Positions 39,341 through 50,301 of a stretch of 64,000 bases of DNA are shown piece by piece. The DNA comes from Haematospirillum sp. H4485. GTDB lineage: Bacteria; Pseudomonadota; Alphaproteobacteria; Rhodospirillales; Rhodospirillaceae. A program made the position numbers and the translations under genes. Positions within the stretch are counted from its first letter, which is position 1. Every line of letters starts with the position of its first letter. The notes under the pieces are model-generated. The model searched no databases. It saw only the letters and a program-made list of their open reading frames with translations, and was not told the DNA's origin. Location: assembly GCF_012102745.1 (NCBI RefSeq), contig NZ_JAAVSY010000001.1, positions 372,001-436,000 on the forward strand. The letters run 5' to 3'.

Positions 39341-41572
39341 TCACCTGCGGGATAAATCGGGAGGGCTCCAGCGCAAAAGCACCAACGAGCCCAGAACAAC
39401 ACTGACGCTGGAAAAAGCCATGGCTGCTCCGGCAATCACCGGATCAAGAAGACCCGCAACAGCCATTGGAACAGCCGAGATATTGTATACAAAAGCCCAA
39501 AAAAGATTTTGAAGTACTCTACCCAGAATTGCTTCAGCAATAGCAAAAGCATATGGCAACAGGGCAATATCCCCGCGCATCAAGACAACAGACGATGATT
39601 CCATAGCGACATCTACACCCGATCCCATTGAAATCGCAACATCAGCCATCGCAAGTGCAGGGGCATCATTGAGACCATCGCCAATCATGCCAACGCCATG
39701 CCCTGCAGTTTTGAGAGATACAATAATGTCCGCTTTTTTCTGTGGAAGCGTCTCGGCATAGACATTGGAAATTCCGACAGCCATGGCAACAGAGCGAGCA
39801 GAACGCACGCTGTCACCTGTCAACATCACAACATCCAGGCCACGGGACTTCAGCCACCGAACAACTCCCGGCGATTCAGGACGAATACGATCTGCCAAAG
39901 CAAAAGCTGCTGCTACCGGGCCATCATCCGGGGCCAGCCATACCAAAGTCTGCCCCTTGTCCCGCCGAAGATCGGCCCACTCCTGCCATGGCTCACATTC
40001 CTTGCCTTCCTGCTGCATACAGACCGATGATCCCAGAACCCAGCCGCGCCCCCCAATCTTTCCGCGTATACCTAGGCCGGGCATTTCAATCCAGTCTGTA
40101 ACATGCGTGACCTCACACCCTTCCTCCTCTGCCTTTTCCACAAAAGCACGGGCAAGGGGATGAAGGCTCCCCTGCTGAAGGCTGGCGGCAACAGTCAGCA
40201 TGGCACCAAGATCATCAGCGAGACAATCAACCACGACTGGTCGGCCTTCCGTCAAGGTTCCTGTCTTGTCCATAACAACGGTAGAGAGCGTACGTATCTT
40301 CTCAAGCACCGCCGCATCACGCAGAAGAACACCATGGCGGGCAGCAACAGATGTACCGACAACAAGTGCCGTTGGTGTCGCAAGGCCCAGTGCACAAGGA
40401 CAGGCAACCACCAGCACCGAAATTGCCGCGATCATCCCCACCTCGAGATTTCCGGCAATCACCCACCACCCCGTAATGGTCATCAAGGCAAGAACCATAA
40501 TGCAGGGCACGAAAATCGCTGAAATCCTGTCCACCAAAGCTTGCACGGGTGGCTTTGAAGCTTGGGCGGTCTCGACAAGATGAATGATGCGGTTCAGCAC
40601 AGATTCTGCACCAACGGCCTGTGCGCGAATTCTCAGAACACCATTGATATTCAGGGACCCACCGACAACGGCATCACCAACACGTTTTGATACCGGCATA
40701 CTCTCACCGGACAGAAGGGATTCATCCACATCGCCCATTCCCTCCTCAAGACATCCATCAACCGGTATTCTCTCGCCCGGACGAACGCAAATCACCATTC
40801 CCGGGACTACCTGTGCAGCGGGCAGCATGTACAGCCCCTTGTCCGGTATATGGACGCACACCTCATCAGGACGCAGCTTCATCAGGGACTGCAGTGCTGC
40901 ACCGGATGCGTCACGTGCCCTTCCCTCCAGCCACTTTCCAAGAAGAACCAAGGTGATAACCACCGCAGATCCCTCGAAGTACAAGTCCTGGTGATGTCCC
41001 CCGGTGCCCCATATGACCCTTTGGACGGACAGACCCCACGCAGCAGATGTTCCAAGGGCCACAAGGCAATCCATTGTGGCATACCCCTTCTTCAGGGCAG
41101 ACCAGGCACCACGATAAAAACGGGCTCCTCCGGCTATCTGCACAACGGTCGCCAATACCGCCTGTATCAGTACAGGAACACGCCATGGAGAAGACAGCAG
41201 GTGCAAAACCATATCAGCGACAAGGGGAAGAGAAAGCAGTCCAACACCAACAAGAAGAACAATCTCACGGCGCTGTCTCTGTTTCTTTTCATGCTCGTAG
41301 GCCCGAAATCCCGCCGCCGTTTCGGGCAGGTCTCCTGGAATAAAACCGGCATCCCGAACTGCTTGATGCAGCGCCTCCTGCCCACCGGCGAATGAGGCAC
41401 TCATCCAGATATCGGCCCGCTCTAGGGGGAACAAGACACTCGCATGCTCCACGCCCTCCAGCCTGGACAAGACTTTCTCAAGACGTGATGCGCAGGCAAC
41501 ACAGGTCATCCCCTGTACGGAAAGGCCTATATGACCGGCAGACGATGCAACCTGGGTGCGACGAGAATCCAT
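39341..41572 (-). CDS. copA: Copper-translocating P-type ATPase
   Basis: Exports Cu(I) from the cytosol. ATG 41572 ([13 protein letters not shown]) gives 743 residues and has GGAG 6 bases upstream. In order: one N-terminal HMA domain with [10 protein letters not shown], membrane helices, the actuator loop [15 protein letters not shown], the [10 protein letters not shown] ion-binding helix, the phosphorylation site DKTGTLTEG, the nucleotide domain with SLHPLAR, and [14 protein letters not shown]. The CPC motif and Ser/Met residues in the last helices fit the Cu(I) subclass. The 93-base gap to the deacetylase gene allows one transcript copA-deacetylase-copZ. Confidence 0.95.
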   Translation of the reverse strand: MDSRRTQVASSAGHIGLSVQGMTCVACASRLEKVLSRLEGVEHASVLFPLERADIWMSASFAGGQEALHQAVRDAGFIPGDLPETAAGFRAYEHEKKQRQRREIVLLVGVGLLSLPLVADMVLHLLSSPWRVPVLIQAVLATVVQIAGGARFYRGAWSALKKGYATMDCLVALGTSAAWGLSVQRVIWGTGGHHQDLYFEGSAVVITLVLLGKWLEGRARDASGAALQSLMKLRPDEVCVHIPDKGLYMLPAAQVVPGMVICVRPGERIPVDGCLEEGMGDVDESLLSGESMPVSKRVGDAVVGGSLNINGVLRIRAQAVGAESVLNRIIHLVETAQASKPPVQALVDRISAIFVPCIMVLALMTITGWWVIAGNLEVGMIAAISVLVVACPCALGLATPTALVVGTSVAARHGVLLRDAAVLEKIRTLSTVVMDKTGTLTEGRPVVVDCLADDLGAMLTVAASLQQGSLHPLARAFVEKAEEEGCEVTHVTDWIEMPGLGIRGKIGGRGWVLGSSVCMQQEGKECEPWQEWADLRRDKGQTLVWLAPDDGPVAAAFALADRIRPESPGVVRWLKSRGLDVVMLTGDSVRSARSVAMAVGISNVYAETLPQKKADIIVSLKTAGHGVGMIGDGLNDAPALAMADVAISMGSGVDVAMESSSVVLMRGDIALLPYAFAIAEAILGRVLQNLFWAFVYNISAVPMAVAGLLDPVIAGAAMAFSSVSVVLGSLVLLRWSPPDLSRR

Positions 41573-41775
41573 AGACATCTCTCCGGGCACGATGTACCAA
41601 GAACGGGCGACGTGCAGTAGGCATGTCAGAAGCTATCCCTTCGTAATAACAGGCAGGGATATTGGGTCAACAGAAATGAAATGCACAACCACATTGTGTG
41701 CTTGTATCCTGGTTAGCATGGTGTAACAAAAAAATGCCCATAGACGTGCAGTCCCAATCCCCGGAACAGACAGTC

Positions 41776-42372
41776 ATGCCATTGGTTTTGATCGATAACT
41801 ACGACAGCTTTACCTGGAACCTCTGGCATTATCTGGCAGAGCTGGGAGTGGAAGCAAAAGTTGTGCGCAACGATGCTGTAACAGCCAAGGATGTCATGGC
41901 GTGGCAACCAAGAGGGATTGTTCTGTCACCCGGACCATGTGACCCTGACAAGGCCGGCATTTGCTTGGAGCTGATTGAAAAGGCTGCCGGACAGGTTCCG
42001 GTCATGGGGGTATGCCTGGGGCATCAGGCCATAGGCCAAGTTTTTGGAGGGCGTGTTGTCCGCGCGCCAGAGCCAATGCATGGCAAGATTTCTCCTGTCC
42101 ACCATACCGGGCAAGGGCTTTTTTCAGGCCTGCCCAATCCCTTCCGGGCTACGCGCTACCACTCTCTTTTGGTCGCTCGCGATTCCCTGCCGGACTGCCT
42201 TGAAATCACGGCACAAACTGAAGACGGTTTGATTATGGGCCTGTCGCACCGCGACATGCCAATTCATGGCGTTCAGTTCCATCCGGAAAGCATCGCCAGC
42301 GAACATGGCCATGATATATTCCGTAATTTTCTGAATATAGCTGGTTATACTTGCAATGAAAGGGCCGCCTGA
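41776..42372 (+). CDS. trpG: Anthranilate synthase component II (glutamine amidotransferase)
   Basis: TrpG hydrolyses glutamine to feed ammonia to TrpE. ATG 41776 (MPLVLIDNYDSFTWN) gives 198 residues. The class-I amidotransferase triad is visible: the cysteine in PVMGVCLGHQAIGQ and the His/Glu in GVQFHPESIAS. The frame is open upstream to 41698, but that stretch is not family-like. It is the first gene of trpG-trpD-trpC and must have its own promoter in the 203 bases after copA. pabA-like use for folate is also possible. Confidence 0.95.
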   Translation: MPLVLIDNYDSFTWNLWHYLAELGVEAKVVRNDAVTAKDVMAWQPRGIVLSPGPCDPDKAGICLELIEKAAGQVPVMGVCLGHQAIGQVFGGRVVRAPEPMHGKISPVHHTGQGLFSGLPNPFRATRYHSLLVARDSLPDCLEITAQTEDGLIMGLSHRDMPIHGVQFHPESIASEHGHDIFRNFLNIAGYTCNERAA

Positions 42373-42375
42373 ACC

Positions 42376-43426
42376 ATGAGCGGAGGACTGGGAAAATTTC
42401 TGCCGCGCCTGGCTGATGGCGAGGTTCTGTCTTCAGAAGAGGCCGCCGAGGCTTTTGATGTCATCATGTCAGGACGAGCTACCCCTGCTCAGATCGGTGC
42501 CTTCCTGATGGCCATGCGCCTGAGAGGTGAGACCGTTGATGAAATAACAGCAGCGGCCAGGACAATGCGCTCTCATGCTGTGCGGATACAGGCTCCACCC
42601 GGCCGCCATCGACATTGTCGGAACCGGTGGTGATGGCAGCGGAACCTATAATATATCCACCGCTGCGGCCCTTGTTGTCGCTGCGGTAGGGGTTCCTGTT
42701 GCCAAGCACGGCAATCGCGCTGCATCGTCGCGCTCGGGATCTGCGGATGTTCTGTGCGCACTTGGCCTGAATCTGGACGCCGATTTCACAGTTGTCGAAA
42801 AGGCCATGCACACGATTGGAATTGGTTTCATGATGGCTCCTCGCCACCATTCGGCCATGCAGCATGTTGCCCCCGCACGCCGGGAAATTGGGGTAAGGAC
42901 GATTTTCAATCTCCTTGGGCCGCTGACCAATCCTGCCAGTGCTGATTATCAGCTGATGGGTGTATTTGATCGCAAGTGGCTTGAACCGGTTGCCCACTGT
43001 TTGGGAAAGCTGGGACTCAGGCGGGCAACAGTCGTATGCGGTCACGACGGCTTGGACGAAGTAACAACGACAGGCCCAACCTATGCCGCCGAACTCAGAG
43101 ATGGCGACGTCCGATGCTTTGAGATTGTTCCGGAAGATGCAGGCCTGCCGCGGGCAACTTTAGCTGAGTTGAAAGGGGGAACCGCCGAGCATAATGCGGA
43201 AATGATCCGCAAAATACTGGGGGGTGAGCCGGGGCCATTCCGTAATATTGTGGTTTTGAATGCAGCCGCAGCGCTTGTGACAGCCGAAAGGGTCAATACC
43301 TTGCGTGAAGGTGCCGAGCTGGCTTGTCGCGCAATCGACAGCGGCAAGGCATCCAGCATACTGGCTTCATTGGTACGCCTCTATGGATCGCATCACTCTG
43401 TCAGCGTGCGTGAGGTCAACGTATGA
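42376..43426 (+). pseudogene. trpD: Anthranilate phosphoribosyltransferase, interrupted by a one-base frameshift
   Basis: TrpD joins anthranilate to PRPP. The first 75 or so codons (ATG 42376, MSGGLGKFLPRLADGEVL) read in one frame through ARTMRSHAVRIQAPPG at about 42603. The rest continues in the next frame from AIDIVGTGGDGSGTYNIS through HGNRAASSRSGSADVL, the TIFNLLGPLTNPA block, to HSVSVREVNV at 43426. The original frame stops at 42631-42633. One surplus base in GGCCGCC (42601-42607) explains it: total length 1051 is 3n+1, and removing one base gives a full 349-residue TrpD. All motifs on both sides are good. A sequencing or assembly error or a recent mutation are both possible. Confidence 0.9.
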
Positions 43427-44217
43427 GTGATGTGCTCGAACGCATCTGCGCACAAACCCGTTTGGATCTGGAGCAAAGGAAGAAGAAGTTTTCCCTGCGT
43501 GACTTGGAAGACAAAGCTACAGCCGCTGACCAGGCCCGTGGCTTTGCCAACGCCTTGGACCAGCACGTGGAGCAGGGACGCTATGGCCTGATTTGTGAAA
43601 TCAAGAAGGCATCACCGTCCGGTGGATTGATACGCCCCGACTTTGATCCATCTGCACTGGCCAAAGCCTACGAAAAAGGTGGGGCATCATGCCTCTCTGT
43701 TCTGACAGATGTTCCCTTCTTCCAAGGATCGGATGCCTATCTGGTTGCGGCCCGCGCCGCTTGCTCCCTGCCCGTCCTGCGCAAGGACTTTATGCTTGAT
43801 CCATGGCAGATCGTTGAATCCCGCTCCATGGGAGCCGACTGTGTCTTATTGATTGTTGCAGCACTGGATAAAGCCTTGCTGGCAGAAATGGAGTCACTGG
43901 CCCTGTCGCTGGGAATGGATGCCCTGATTGAAGTCCATGATGAATCTGAGATGGAATGCGCTTTACGTCATACACAATCAGGATTGATCGGCGTCAACAA
44001 CCGCAATCTGCGAACCCTGGAAACCAATCTGGCAACAACCGAGGCACTGGCTGCCATGGTTGGTAAAGATCGCACCCTTGTTTCAGAGAGTGGGCTGAAA
44101 CAAAAAGCAGATCTCGACAGAATGGCACAATCAGGAGCCAGACGGTTTCTTGTTGGTGAAAGCTTGATGCGCCAAGAGGATGTTGAGACTGCTACACTGA
44201 GGCTTGCTGTCGCATGA
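43423..44217 (+). CDS. trpC: Indole-3-glycerol-phosphate synthase
   Basis: Closes the indole ring in tryptophan synthesis. It has 264 residues, starting MSDVLERICAQTRLDLE, and overlaps the end of trpD by four bases (ATGA type). Motifs: ICEIKKASPSGGLIRPDFDP with the substrate-binding lysine, SVLTDVPFFQGS, LPVLRKDFMLDPWQI with the catalytic lysine, EVHDESEME, GVNNRNLRTLE and VSESGLK. It is not fused to trpF. Intact, although the gene before it is frameshifted. Confidence 0.97.
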   Translation: MSDVLERICAQTRLDLEQRKKKFSLRDLEDKATAADQARGFANALDQHVEQGRYGLICEIKKASPSGGLIRPDFDPSALAKAYEKGGASCLSVLTDVPFFQGSDAYLVAARAACSLPVLRKDFMLDPWQIVESRSMGADCVLLIVAALDKALLAEMESLALSLGMDALIEVHDESEMECALRHTQSGLIGVNNRNLRTLETNLATTEALAAMVGKDRTLVSESGLKQKADLDRMAQSGARRFLVGESLMRQEDVETATLRLAVA

Positions 44218-44254
44218 TGCTGTAAAACCTCTTCTCGCATACAGCCTGTTGGCG

Positions 44255-44283
44255 TTGACCTGACGAAAGAACTAAAGTAGAAC
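44255..44283 (+). promoter_or_regulatory. lexA promoter
   Basis: TTGACC (44255-44260), a 17-base spacer and TAGAAC (44278-44283) form a plausible sigma-70-type promoter about 60 bases before lexA. The SOS box covers the spacer end and the -10 element. Confidence 0.6.
44269..44283. promoter_or_regulatory. LexA operator (SOS box) upstream of lexA
   Basis: GAAC-TAAAGTA-GAAC is a perfect GAAC-N7-GAAC direct repeat, equal on the other strand to GTTC-N7-GTTC, the LexA site known from alphaproteobacteria. It overlaps the -10 element of the proposed lexA promoter, so LexA would block its own gene until DNA damage. Confidence 0.85.
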
Positions 44284-44342
44284 ATACTATTGTTCTTCTG
44301 ATCTCTTGGCTGGCGCCTACAGCGCTGGGTAGGGTGGGGTCC

Positions 44343-45056
44343 ATGCTTACAAAAAAACAGCATCAGCTTCTCTGCTTTATTGATCTCAGGCTACGCGAGA
44401 ATGGGGTATCACCGTCGTTTGACGAAATGAAGGATGCCTTGGGACTACAATCAAAATCTGGCATTCATCGCTTGATTACGGGATTGGAGGAGCGGGGCTT
44501 TATAAGGCGCCTGCCCCACCGCGCCCGGGCGCTTGAAGTTATACGCATGCCCGAAAGATCATCTGGGCAAGCAGGAACAAAAGGACGGCCTGACGAAACA
44601 GTGCGGACAATCAGTCATGTTCGCAGCAACTTCGGGCAACCCCTGTCAGGGATTCCCATCCCCGGTAACAGCGAGGCCGTACAACTCCCTCTCTATGGCA
44701 AGATTGCTGCCGGAACGCCGATCGAAGCGCTGTGTGACCAAACAAGCCTGGTGGAAGTTCCTGCATCCATTCTGTCGGGAGGAGATCACTATGCCCTTAC
44801 CGTGGAGGGCGATTCCATGATAGAGGCCGGCATTCTTGATGGTGATACCGTGATTATACGGCGCTGCGAGAAAGCCGAAAACGGCACTATCGTTGTTGCG
44901 TTGGTTGATAACGAAGAAGCAACCCTCAAACGTCTGCGCCACAAGGGCAATGCAATCGCGCTCGAGCCCGCCAATCGTACATATGAAACGCGTATATTTG
45001 GCCCGGATCGGGTTACGGTACAGGGACAACTGGTTGGACTCCTGAGAAGCTACTAG
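44343..45056 (+). CDS. lexA: LexA repressor
   Basis: The SOS-response repressor, which cleaves itself when RecA is activated. ATG 44343 ([13 protein letters not shown]) gives 237 residues, a usual length for alphaproteobacteria. The winged-helix DNA-binding part includes [25 protein letters not shown]. The cleavage site Ala-Gly is in [11 protein letters not shown], the catalytic serine in [11 protein letters not shown] and the lysine in [10 protein letters not shown]. An alphaproteobacterial SOS box lies upstream. In many alphaproteobacteria moaC and moeA stand between trpC and lexA; here they are absent. Confidence 0.97.
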   Translation: MLTKKQHQLLCFIDLRLRENGVSPSFDEMKDALGLQSKSGIHRLITGLEERGFIRRLPHRARALEVIRMPERSSGQAGTKGRPDETVRTISHVRSNFGQPLSGIPIPGNSEAVQLPLYGKIAAGTPIEALCDQTSLVEVPASILSGGDHYALTVEGDSMIEAGILDGDTVIIRRCEKAENGTIVVALVDNEEATLKRLRHKGNAIALEPANRTYETRIFGPDRVTVQGQLVGLLRSY

Positions 45057-45061
45057 AGATA

Positions 45062-47285
45062 TCAGAAGACATCCACCATTGGCATAGAACCTTCCGTTTC
45101 ATCTTCATTGCCCCATGATACGGGCTGTTGCGAGTGGCTCCATAGCCTCTCCCCCTGGTCGTCGACGACCGTACGGACCTGTATGCCCGTATTATAAAAA
45201 TAGAAAACATGCGTCCCTGCTCGCTCAAGAGCCCAGCCATCGATAAAACGATTTGCTTTGCATCTGCTTCGCAAGGAAGAGTTTGAGGGAACTTTCAGGG
45301 GTGTTACAATAACGTCAACTTGGCTACAGTCTTCAAGGATCGCTTCTTCACGATAGGCAAGTGCAAGACGATGCCCACCATGCTTATACAGGCAACCATA
45401 CGGGTCACAGCGCCAAGGCCCTTCCCCCGTACTCCAGCGATCCCAGCTTTCCGAACTTTTCCCCCACCTCTCCAGCCATGTAGAGCGGGTAAAACGACCG
45501 GAACGCCCGGGCAAGAGAATCAATCCTTCGCTGTCACTCACGGCAGTCACTTTCCCGTCTCCGCTGACAACAAGCTGTGGAATATCCCGCCATATCCAAG
45601 GCGACACGAGCGAAATCAGCAGAACAGGTACTCCCCACCAACGCCATGCACCTTGCCAAACGCAAAGCCAAAAACCTGACAAAGTTGCTGCAACCAAGGC
45701 AGCCGAGGTCATAGGGGGTGTATGAAGGCTCGCATGCGGGAGAGCTGAAATAAGAATAGCAAGCTCCCGGACAAGATCCACGCCCCACGCCAAGGGAATC
45801 AAGGCCAACGCTTCCATATCAAACGGCACCAGAACCAGGGCCAGAACTAACCAAGGCATGATCCAGACAGCTGTTACAGGTACAGCGACCAGATTGGCCA
45901 GAAGCCCGTAAAGAGGGAGACGATGAAAGTGATAAATGGCGTATGGGGCCGTTGCAACAGTTGCCAACAGAGTGGAAGAAACAATACCAAACACATAAAC
46001 AGCACCTGATCTCCAAGCCGCCGACACTGGGCCACCTGACTGGGCACGCCAGTTTGTCAGGCGCGGTTGCAGAACCATATAACCCGATATCAAAGCCAGA
46101 ACGGCAGCAAAAGACATCTGGAAACTGGGCCCAAGAATACTTTCAGGCCGGAAAAGCAGGATCAACAGGGCCGCAACCGCGAGAACGCGGAATGAGAGGG
46201 CCTTGCGGTCAAGGACAATGGCACACAACACAACCCCGCTCATAATCCAAGAACGTACAGCTGGTATGCCACTTCCGGAGATCAAGAGGTAAACAGTTGT
46301 TGCCAACAGAGCCAGAACCGCAGCCAATTTCTTGGCATCCCACCGCAACGCCACGGCGGGTACCATAGCCAGCCCACCACGCACGACGACAAAGATAATT
46401 CCGGCATAAATTCCTATATTCAAACCAGAAATAGCCAAAAGGTGTGACAGTCCGGCATCGCGATAGGCATCAATTGTGGCAGAAGAAATAGCCTGCCGCT
46501 CTCCGGTCACCAAGGCTGCCGCAACAGCCCCCCCCATCACCCGGAATACCCTCTCTCAGTCGCTGGCCAACACGTTGACGCACTGTCTCGGCAAAAGCCC
46601 AGACAGAATCAGACAGATCCTCACCAATAAACTCTGGGGTACTGACACCGTAACCAACCGCTCCGATCTTCTCAAACCAGGCTATACGCTGAAAGTCATA
46701 GCTACCCGGTGCAGACGGCGGTGATGGTGGCAAAAGACCCGCCCGTAGACGTATTCTCTGGCCTGGTAATGCGTGAAAGCCCCTGCGCATAATCAAACGC
46801 ACGCGATTCGGTGTATTTTCAGGTTTAAATCCCGTAATAACAACATCTTCAAGAAGAATACGGGATCCGACCGGTAATGGCTCGATCCTGACAACAACCC
46901 CCTCAAGAATGACAGGAGGAACCTCCCGCATCAGGACCGGGGCGGAGACCCTCACCGCAGACTGATGTGCACACATAAAACCAGCCAGAAAAACCAAGCT
47001 GGCAATAGCGCACCCCATCCAGAAACCACGCCGCACATAAACAGACCATGCCAAGACACACGCACTGACAACAGCGATAAAGACCAATGCGCTGATGAGG
47101 TAGATGGATGGTTCTATATGCAAAGAGAAGTAAACCCCTGCCCCACTGGCAAGAAAGACAGCCCCCCACGGCAAGCCCCAATCCTGCTCCGCAGCCATTT
47201 TCCAACGAATTTGATCAAAAATATGTGATATGCGAAGGAAAAGATGAAGGAACACCGTGGCTGACAGCCACGTCCGGGCGTACAT
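45062..47285 (-). pseudogene. comEC: ComEC/Rec2 competence protein, frameshifted in a run of eight G
   Basis: ComEC is the membrane channel for uptake of single-stranded DNA. The first part (ATG 47285, MYARTWLSATVF, GGGAG upstream) has membrane helices and the OB-fold region (DUF4131), and runs in frame to LREGIPGDGG near 46530. The rest (GAVAAALVTGERQAIS, LSHLLAISGLNIGIYAG, the long helical competence domain) is in another frame and ends at 45062. The shift falls in a G8 run on the coding strand (C8 at 46528-46535). With seven G the two halves join as PGDGGAVAAALVTG; length 2224 is 3n+1. The C-terminal beta-lactamase-like domain is degenerate and short. Pseudogene, sequencing error or slippage-controlled gene are all possible. 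Confidence 0.85.
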
Positions 47286-47413
47286 GTTTACGATCTCCCT
47301 GCTGCAAGTGCGCAAAGAATATGCTACGAAGGGCTGCTGCTTGCAAATAGCCTCTGAGGCAGGGCAGTATAGGATCCTTTTTTTGGCATCGGCCCCAAAC
47401 CTAGGCTTTGTCT

Positions 47414-48829
47414 ATGAATGTTGTTACACGATTTGCACCGTCGCCTACGGGCTTTCTTCATATTGGCGGTGCCAGAACAGCCTTGTTCAACTGGCTGTAC
47501 GCCAGACATAACGGCGGAAAATTTCTTGTCCGGATTGAAGACACGGATCGCGCTCGCTCAACCCAGGATGCCGTTGACGCCATCTTTGACGGCTTGAGCT
47601 GGCTGGGGCTAAACTGGGATGAGGAGCCTGTCTTCCAGTTTTCCAAAGCCCAGAGGCATGCTGAAGTTGCCCGCACGCTCGTGGAGCAGGGCAAGGCGTA
47701 TTACTGCTACTGCTCTCCAGAAGAGCTTTCAGCCATGCGAGACGAGCAGAAAGCCGCCGGGCTGCCTATGCGTTACGATGGTCGCTGGCGTGACCGCCCC
47801 GCAACAGATGCGCCAGCCGGCATCAAACCCGTTGTCCGCCTGAAGGCACCCCAGAACGGTGAGACGGTTTTGTCCGATCTGGTTCAGGGGGAAGTGCGTA
47901 TTGCCAATGCACAACTGGATGATATGGTCCTGCTGCGCGCAGACGGCACACCAACCTACATGCTGTCCGTAGTGGTCGATGACCACGATATGGGCATAAC
48001 CCATGTCATCCGTGGCGATGATCATCTGACAAACACATTCCGACAAATCCAGCTTTATCATGCATGCGGCTGGGACTTGCCGGTCTTCTCCCATATTCCC
48101 CTGATCCATGGACCGGATGGCGCAAAACTGTCCAAACGTCATGGCGCATTGGGGGCAGAGGCCTACCGTGACATGGGGTTCCTGCCCGAAGCCATGCGCA
48201 ACTACCTGCTGCGTCTTGGCTGGGGTCGTGGTGATGAGGAGATTATTTCCACACAACAGGCCATTGAATGGTTTGATATTGCCGATGTAGGCCGGGCACC
48301 ATCCCGCTTTGACATGGCCAAGCTGACCAACCTCAATGGCATTTACCTCCGTCAGGCTGATGATGGCCGCCTGTGCGACCTGATTATTCCGCTCCTTGAG
48401 AAAGAGACACGCCAATCTCTGGACAAAAAGGCCAAGGACCTTCTGCTCCGAGCCATGGATAGCCTGAAACAAAGGGCAAAAACGATCAACGAGCTGGCAC
48501 AATCAGCCCTGTTCTATGTGCAGCCCCGACCACTGGTGCTTGAGGAAAAAGCAGCGCGGCAACTGGACGACAATGGCGCCCGACAGGTTCTGGAAGATTT
48601 GATCGTTCGCCTTGACAGCGCAGAGCCTTTTTCCAGAGAAGCGCTGGAAGACCTTGCGCGTGTTTATTCAGAAGAGAAACTGTTGAAACTGGGAAAGGTT
48701 GCCCAACCGTTACGGGCTGCACTCTCTGGCTCAACCGTATCGCCACCCATCTTTGAGGTTATGGAGCTTTTAGGAAAACAGGAAAGCCTGGCTCGCCTGC
48801 GTGATGCGCTCAACCGTGCCATTGCGTGA
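47414..48829 (+). CDS. gltX: Glutamyl-tRNA synthetase
   Basis: Charges tRNA with glutamate. ATG 47414 ([19 protein letters not shown]) gives 471 residues. Class-I signatures are present: [14 protein letters not shown] (HIGH-type) and the KLSKRHG motif (KMSKS-type), with [14 protein letters not shown] typical of the bacterial enzyme. The C-terminal anticodon-binding helices are intact. It is divergent from comEC, with 128 bases between. A TTG 6 bases upstream is also in frame but less likely. Alphaproteobacteria often have two gltX copies, one charging tRNA-Gln; which one this is cannot be said. Confidence 0.97.
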   Translation: MNVVTRFAPSPTGFLHIGGARTALFNWLYARHNGGKFLVRIEDTDRARSTQDAVDAIFDGLSWLGLNWDEEPVFQFSKAQRHAEVARTLVEQGKAYYCYCSPEELSAMRDEQKAAGLPMRYDGRWRDRPATDAPAGIKPVVRLKAPQNGETVLSDLVQGEVRIANAQLDDMVLLRADGTPTYMLSVVVDDHDMGITHVIRGDDHLTNTFRQIQLYHACGWDLPVFSHIPLIHGPDGAKLSKRHGALGAEAYRDMGFLPEAMRNYLLRLGWGRGDEEIISTQQAIEWFDIADVGRAPSRFDMAKLTNLNGIYLRQADDGRLCDLIIPLLEKETRQSLDKKAKDLLLRAMDSLKQRAKTINELAQSALFYVQPRPLVLEEKAARQLDDNGARQVLEDLIVRLDSAEPFSREALEDLARVYSEEKLLKLGKVAQPLRAALSGSTVSPPIFEVMELLGKQESLARLRDALNRAIA

Positions 48830-48904
48830 TGTTCACTGCTGCCCGTAGGTTGCTCTTCAAGAAAGAGGCCTTGTACCAACGCATTTCCAGAGGGGTTTAC
48901 CAAC

Positions 48905-50206
48905 ATGTCGAAAACCAAGAAGACAGTCACGGTCACAGACAACCGGAACGGAAAGTCCTGGGAATACCCCGTCATGGACGGCAGCATTGGCCCCAGTGTC
49001 GTGGATATCCGCAAGTTCTATGCCGATACAGGCATGTTCACATATGATCCTGGCTTCACGTCAACGGGGTCCTGCGCATCCGGGATCACCTATATTGATG
49101 GCGATGAAGGCATTCTGCGTCATCGCGGATATGCCATAGAGGACTTGGCCCAGCACTGCACGTTCCTGGAAGTTGCCTATCTTCTTCTGAGAGGTGAGCT
49201 GCCCAACCCGAAAGAACTGAAAGAGTTCGAGGGCACGATCACCTATCACACCATGATCCATGAGCAGGTGACACGCTTCTACCAAGGCTTCCGCCGGGAT
49301 GCCCATCCGATGGCCATCATATGCGGGGTCGTTGGTGCGCTGTCTGCTTTCTACCATGATTCACTGGACATCAGCGATCCACACCATCGCATGATATCCC
49401 AGCACCGCATGATTGCCAAAATGCCAACCATAGCGGCATGGGCTTATAAGTACTCCATAGGCCAGCCCTTCATCTATCCCAAGAATGAGCTGAGCTACGC
49501 CGAGAATTTCCTGCGGATGATGTTTGCCACTCCATGCGAGGAGTACAAAATCAGCCCAACACTGGCAAAAGCCATGGATCGCATCTTGATCCTGCACGCT
49601 GACCATGAGCAGAACGCCTCGACATCAACAGTACGCCTGACAGGGTCATCCGGCGCAAATCCCTTTGCTTGCGTTGCAGCGGGCATTGCCTCCCTGTGGG
49701 GACCAGCACATGGTGGTGCCAATGAAGCCGTTCTCAAAATGCTGGCTGAAATCGGCACAGTGAAGCGGATTCCGGAATGCATCAAACGCGCCAAAAGCAA
49801 AGATGATCCATTCCGCTTGATGGGCTTCGGACATCGTGTTTACAAGAACTACGATCCCCGCGCCAAGATCATGGCACAGACGTGCAAGGAAGTGCTCGAT
49901 GAGCTGGGCATGAAAAATGAGCCTCTTCTTCAGATCGCGATGGAGCTGGAGCGTATTGCCCTGGAAGATGACTACTTTGTCCAGAAGAAGCTCTATCCCA
50001 ACGTAGACTTCTATTCCGGGATTATCTTCAGGGCTATGGGCATACCTGTAAGCATGTTCACATGCATCTTTGCACTGGCCCGGACAACCGGGTGGATATC
50101 GCAGTGGAATGAAATGATTGGCGATCCGGACCAGAAGATTGGCCGCCCACGCCAGTTGTTCACAGGACACGCCCAACGCAAGTTTGTGCCACTGAAGAAA
50201 CGGTGA
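48905..50206 (+). CDS. gltA: Citrate synthase
   Basis: Catalyses the first step of the citric acid cycle. It has 433 residues, the length of the hexameric, NADH-regulated Gram-negative type. Blocks seen: [38 protein letters not shown] with active-site histidine, [29 protein letters not shown] and the terminal RPRQLFTGH. It follows gltX in the order conserved in many alphaproteobacteria and is closed by a clear terminator. Confidence 0.98.
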   Translation: MSKTKKTVTVTDNRNGKSWEYPVMDGSIGPSVVDIRKFYADTGMFTYDPGFTSTGSCASGITYIDGDEGILRHRGYAIEDLAQHCTFLEVAYLLLRGELPNPKELKEFEGTITYHTMIHEQVTRFYQGFRRDAHPMAIICGVVGALSAFYHDSLDISDPHHRMISQHRMIAKMPTIAAWAYKYSIGQPFIYPKNELSYAENFLRMMFATPCEEYKISPTLAKAMDRILILHADHEQNASTSTVRLTGSSGANPFACVAAGIASLWGPAHGGANEAVLKMLAEIGTVKRIPECIKRAKSKDDPFRLMGFGHRVYKNYDPRAKIMAQTCKEVLDELGMKNEPLLQIAMELERIALEDDYFVQKKLYPNVDFYSGIIFRAMGIPVSMFTCIFALARTTGWISQWNEMIGDPDQKIGRPRQLFTGHAQRKFVPLKKR

Positions 50207-50216
50207 TCTCTCAGAA

Positions 50217-50250
50217 GGAAGCGACCGATACATATGGTCGCTTCCCCTTC
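50217..50250 (+). terminator. Rho-independent-like terminator after gltA
   Basis: GGAAGCGACC (50217-50226) and GGTCGCTTCC (50236-50245) form a perfect ten-base stem with a nine-base loop, followed by CCTTCTC. The T-run is short, but the stem is very stable. Confidence 0.75.
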
Positions 50251-50301
50251 TCAGGGATCAGGCCATGATTGCGAGGATCATGTGTTCATCGAGAGGTCGT
50301 G

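Noticed and set aside
41676-41775. Possible tryptophan leader peptide before trpG
   Set aside because: A GTG-started stretch contains W-L-A-W but has no stop before trpG and no attenuator hairpin. The two short ATG frames (MKCTTTLCACILVSMV and MHNHIVCLYPG) contain no tryptophan.
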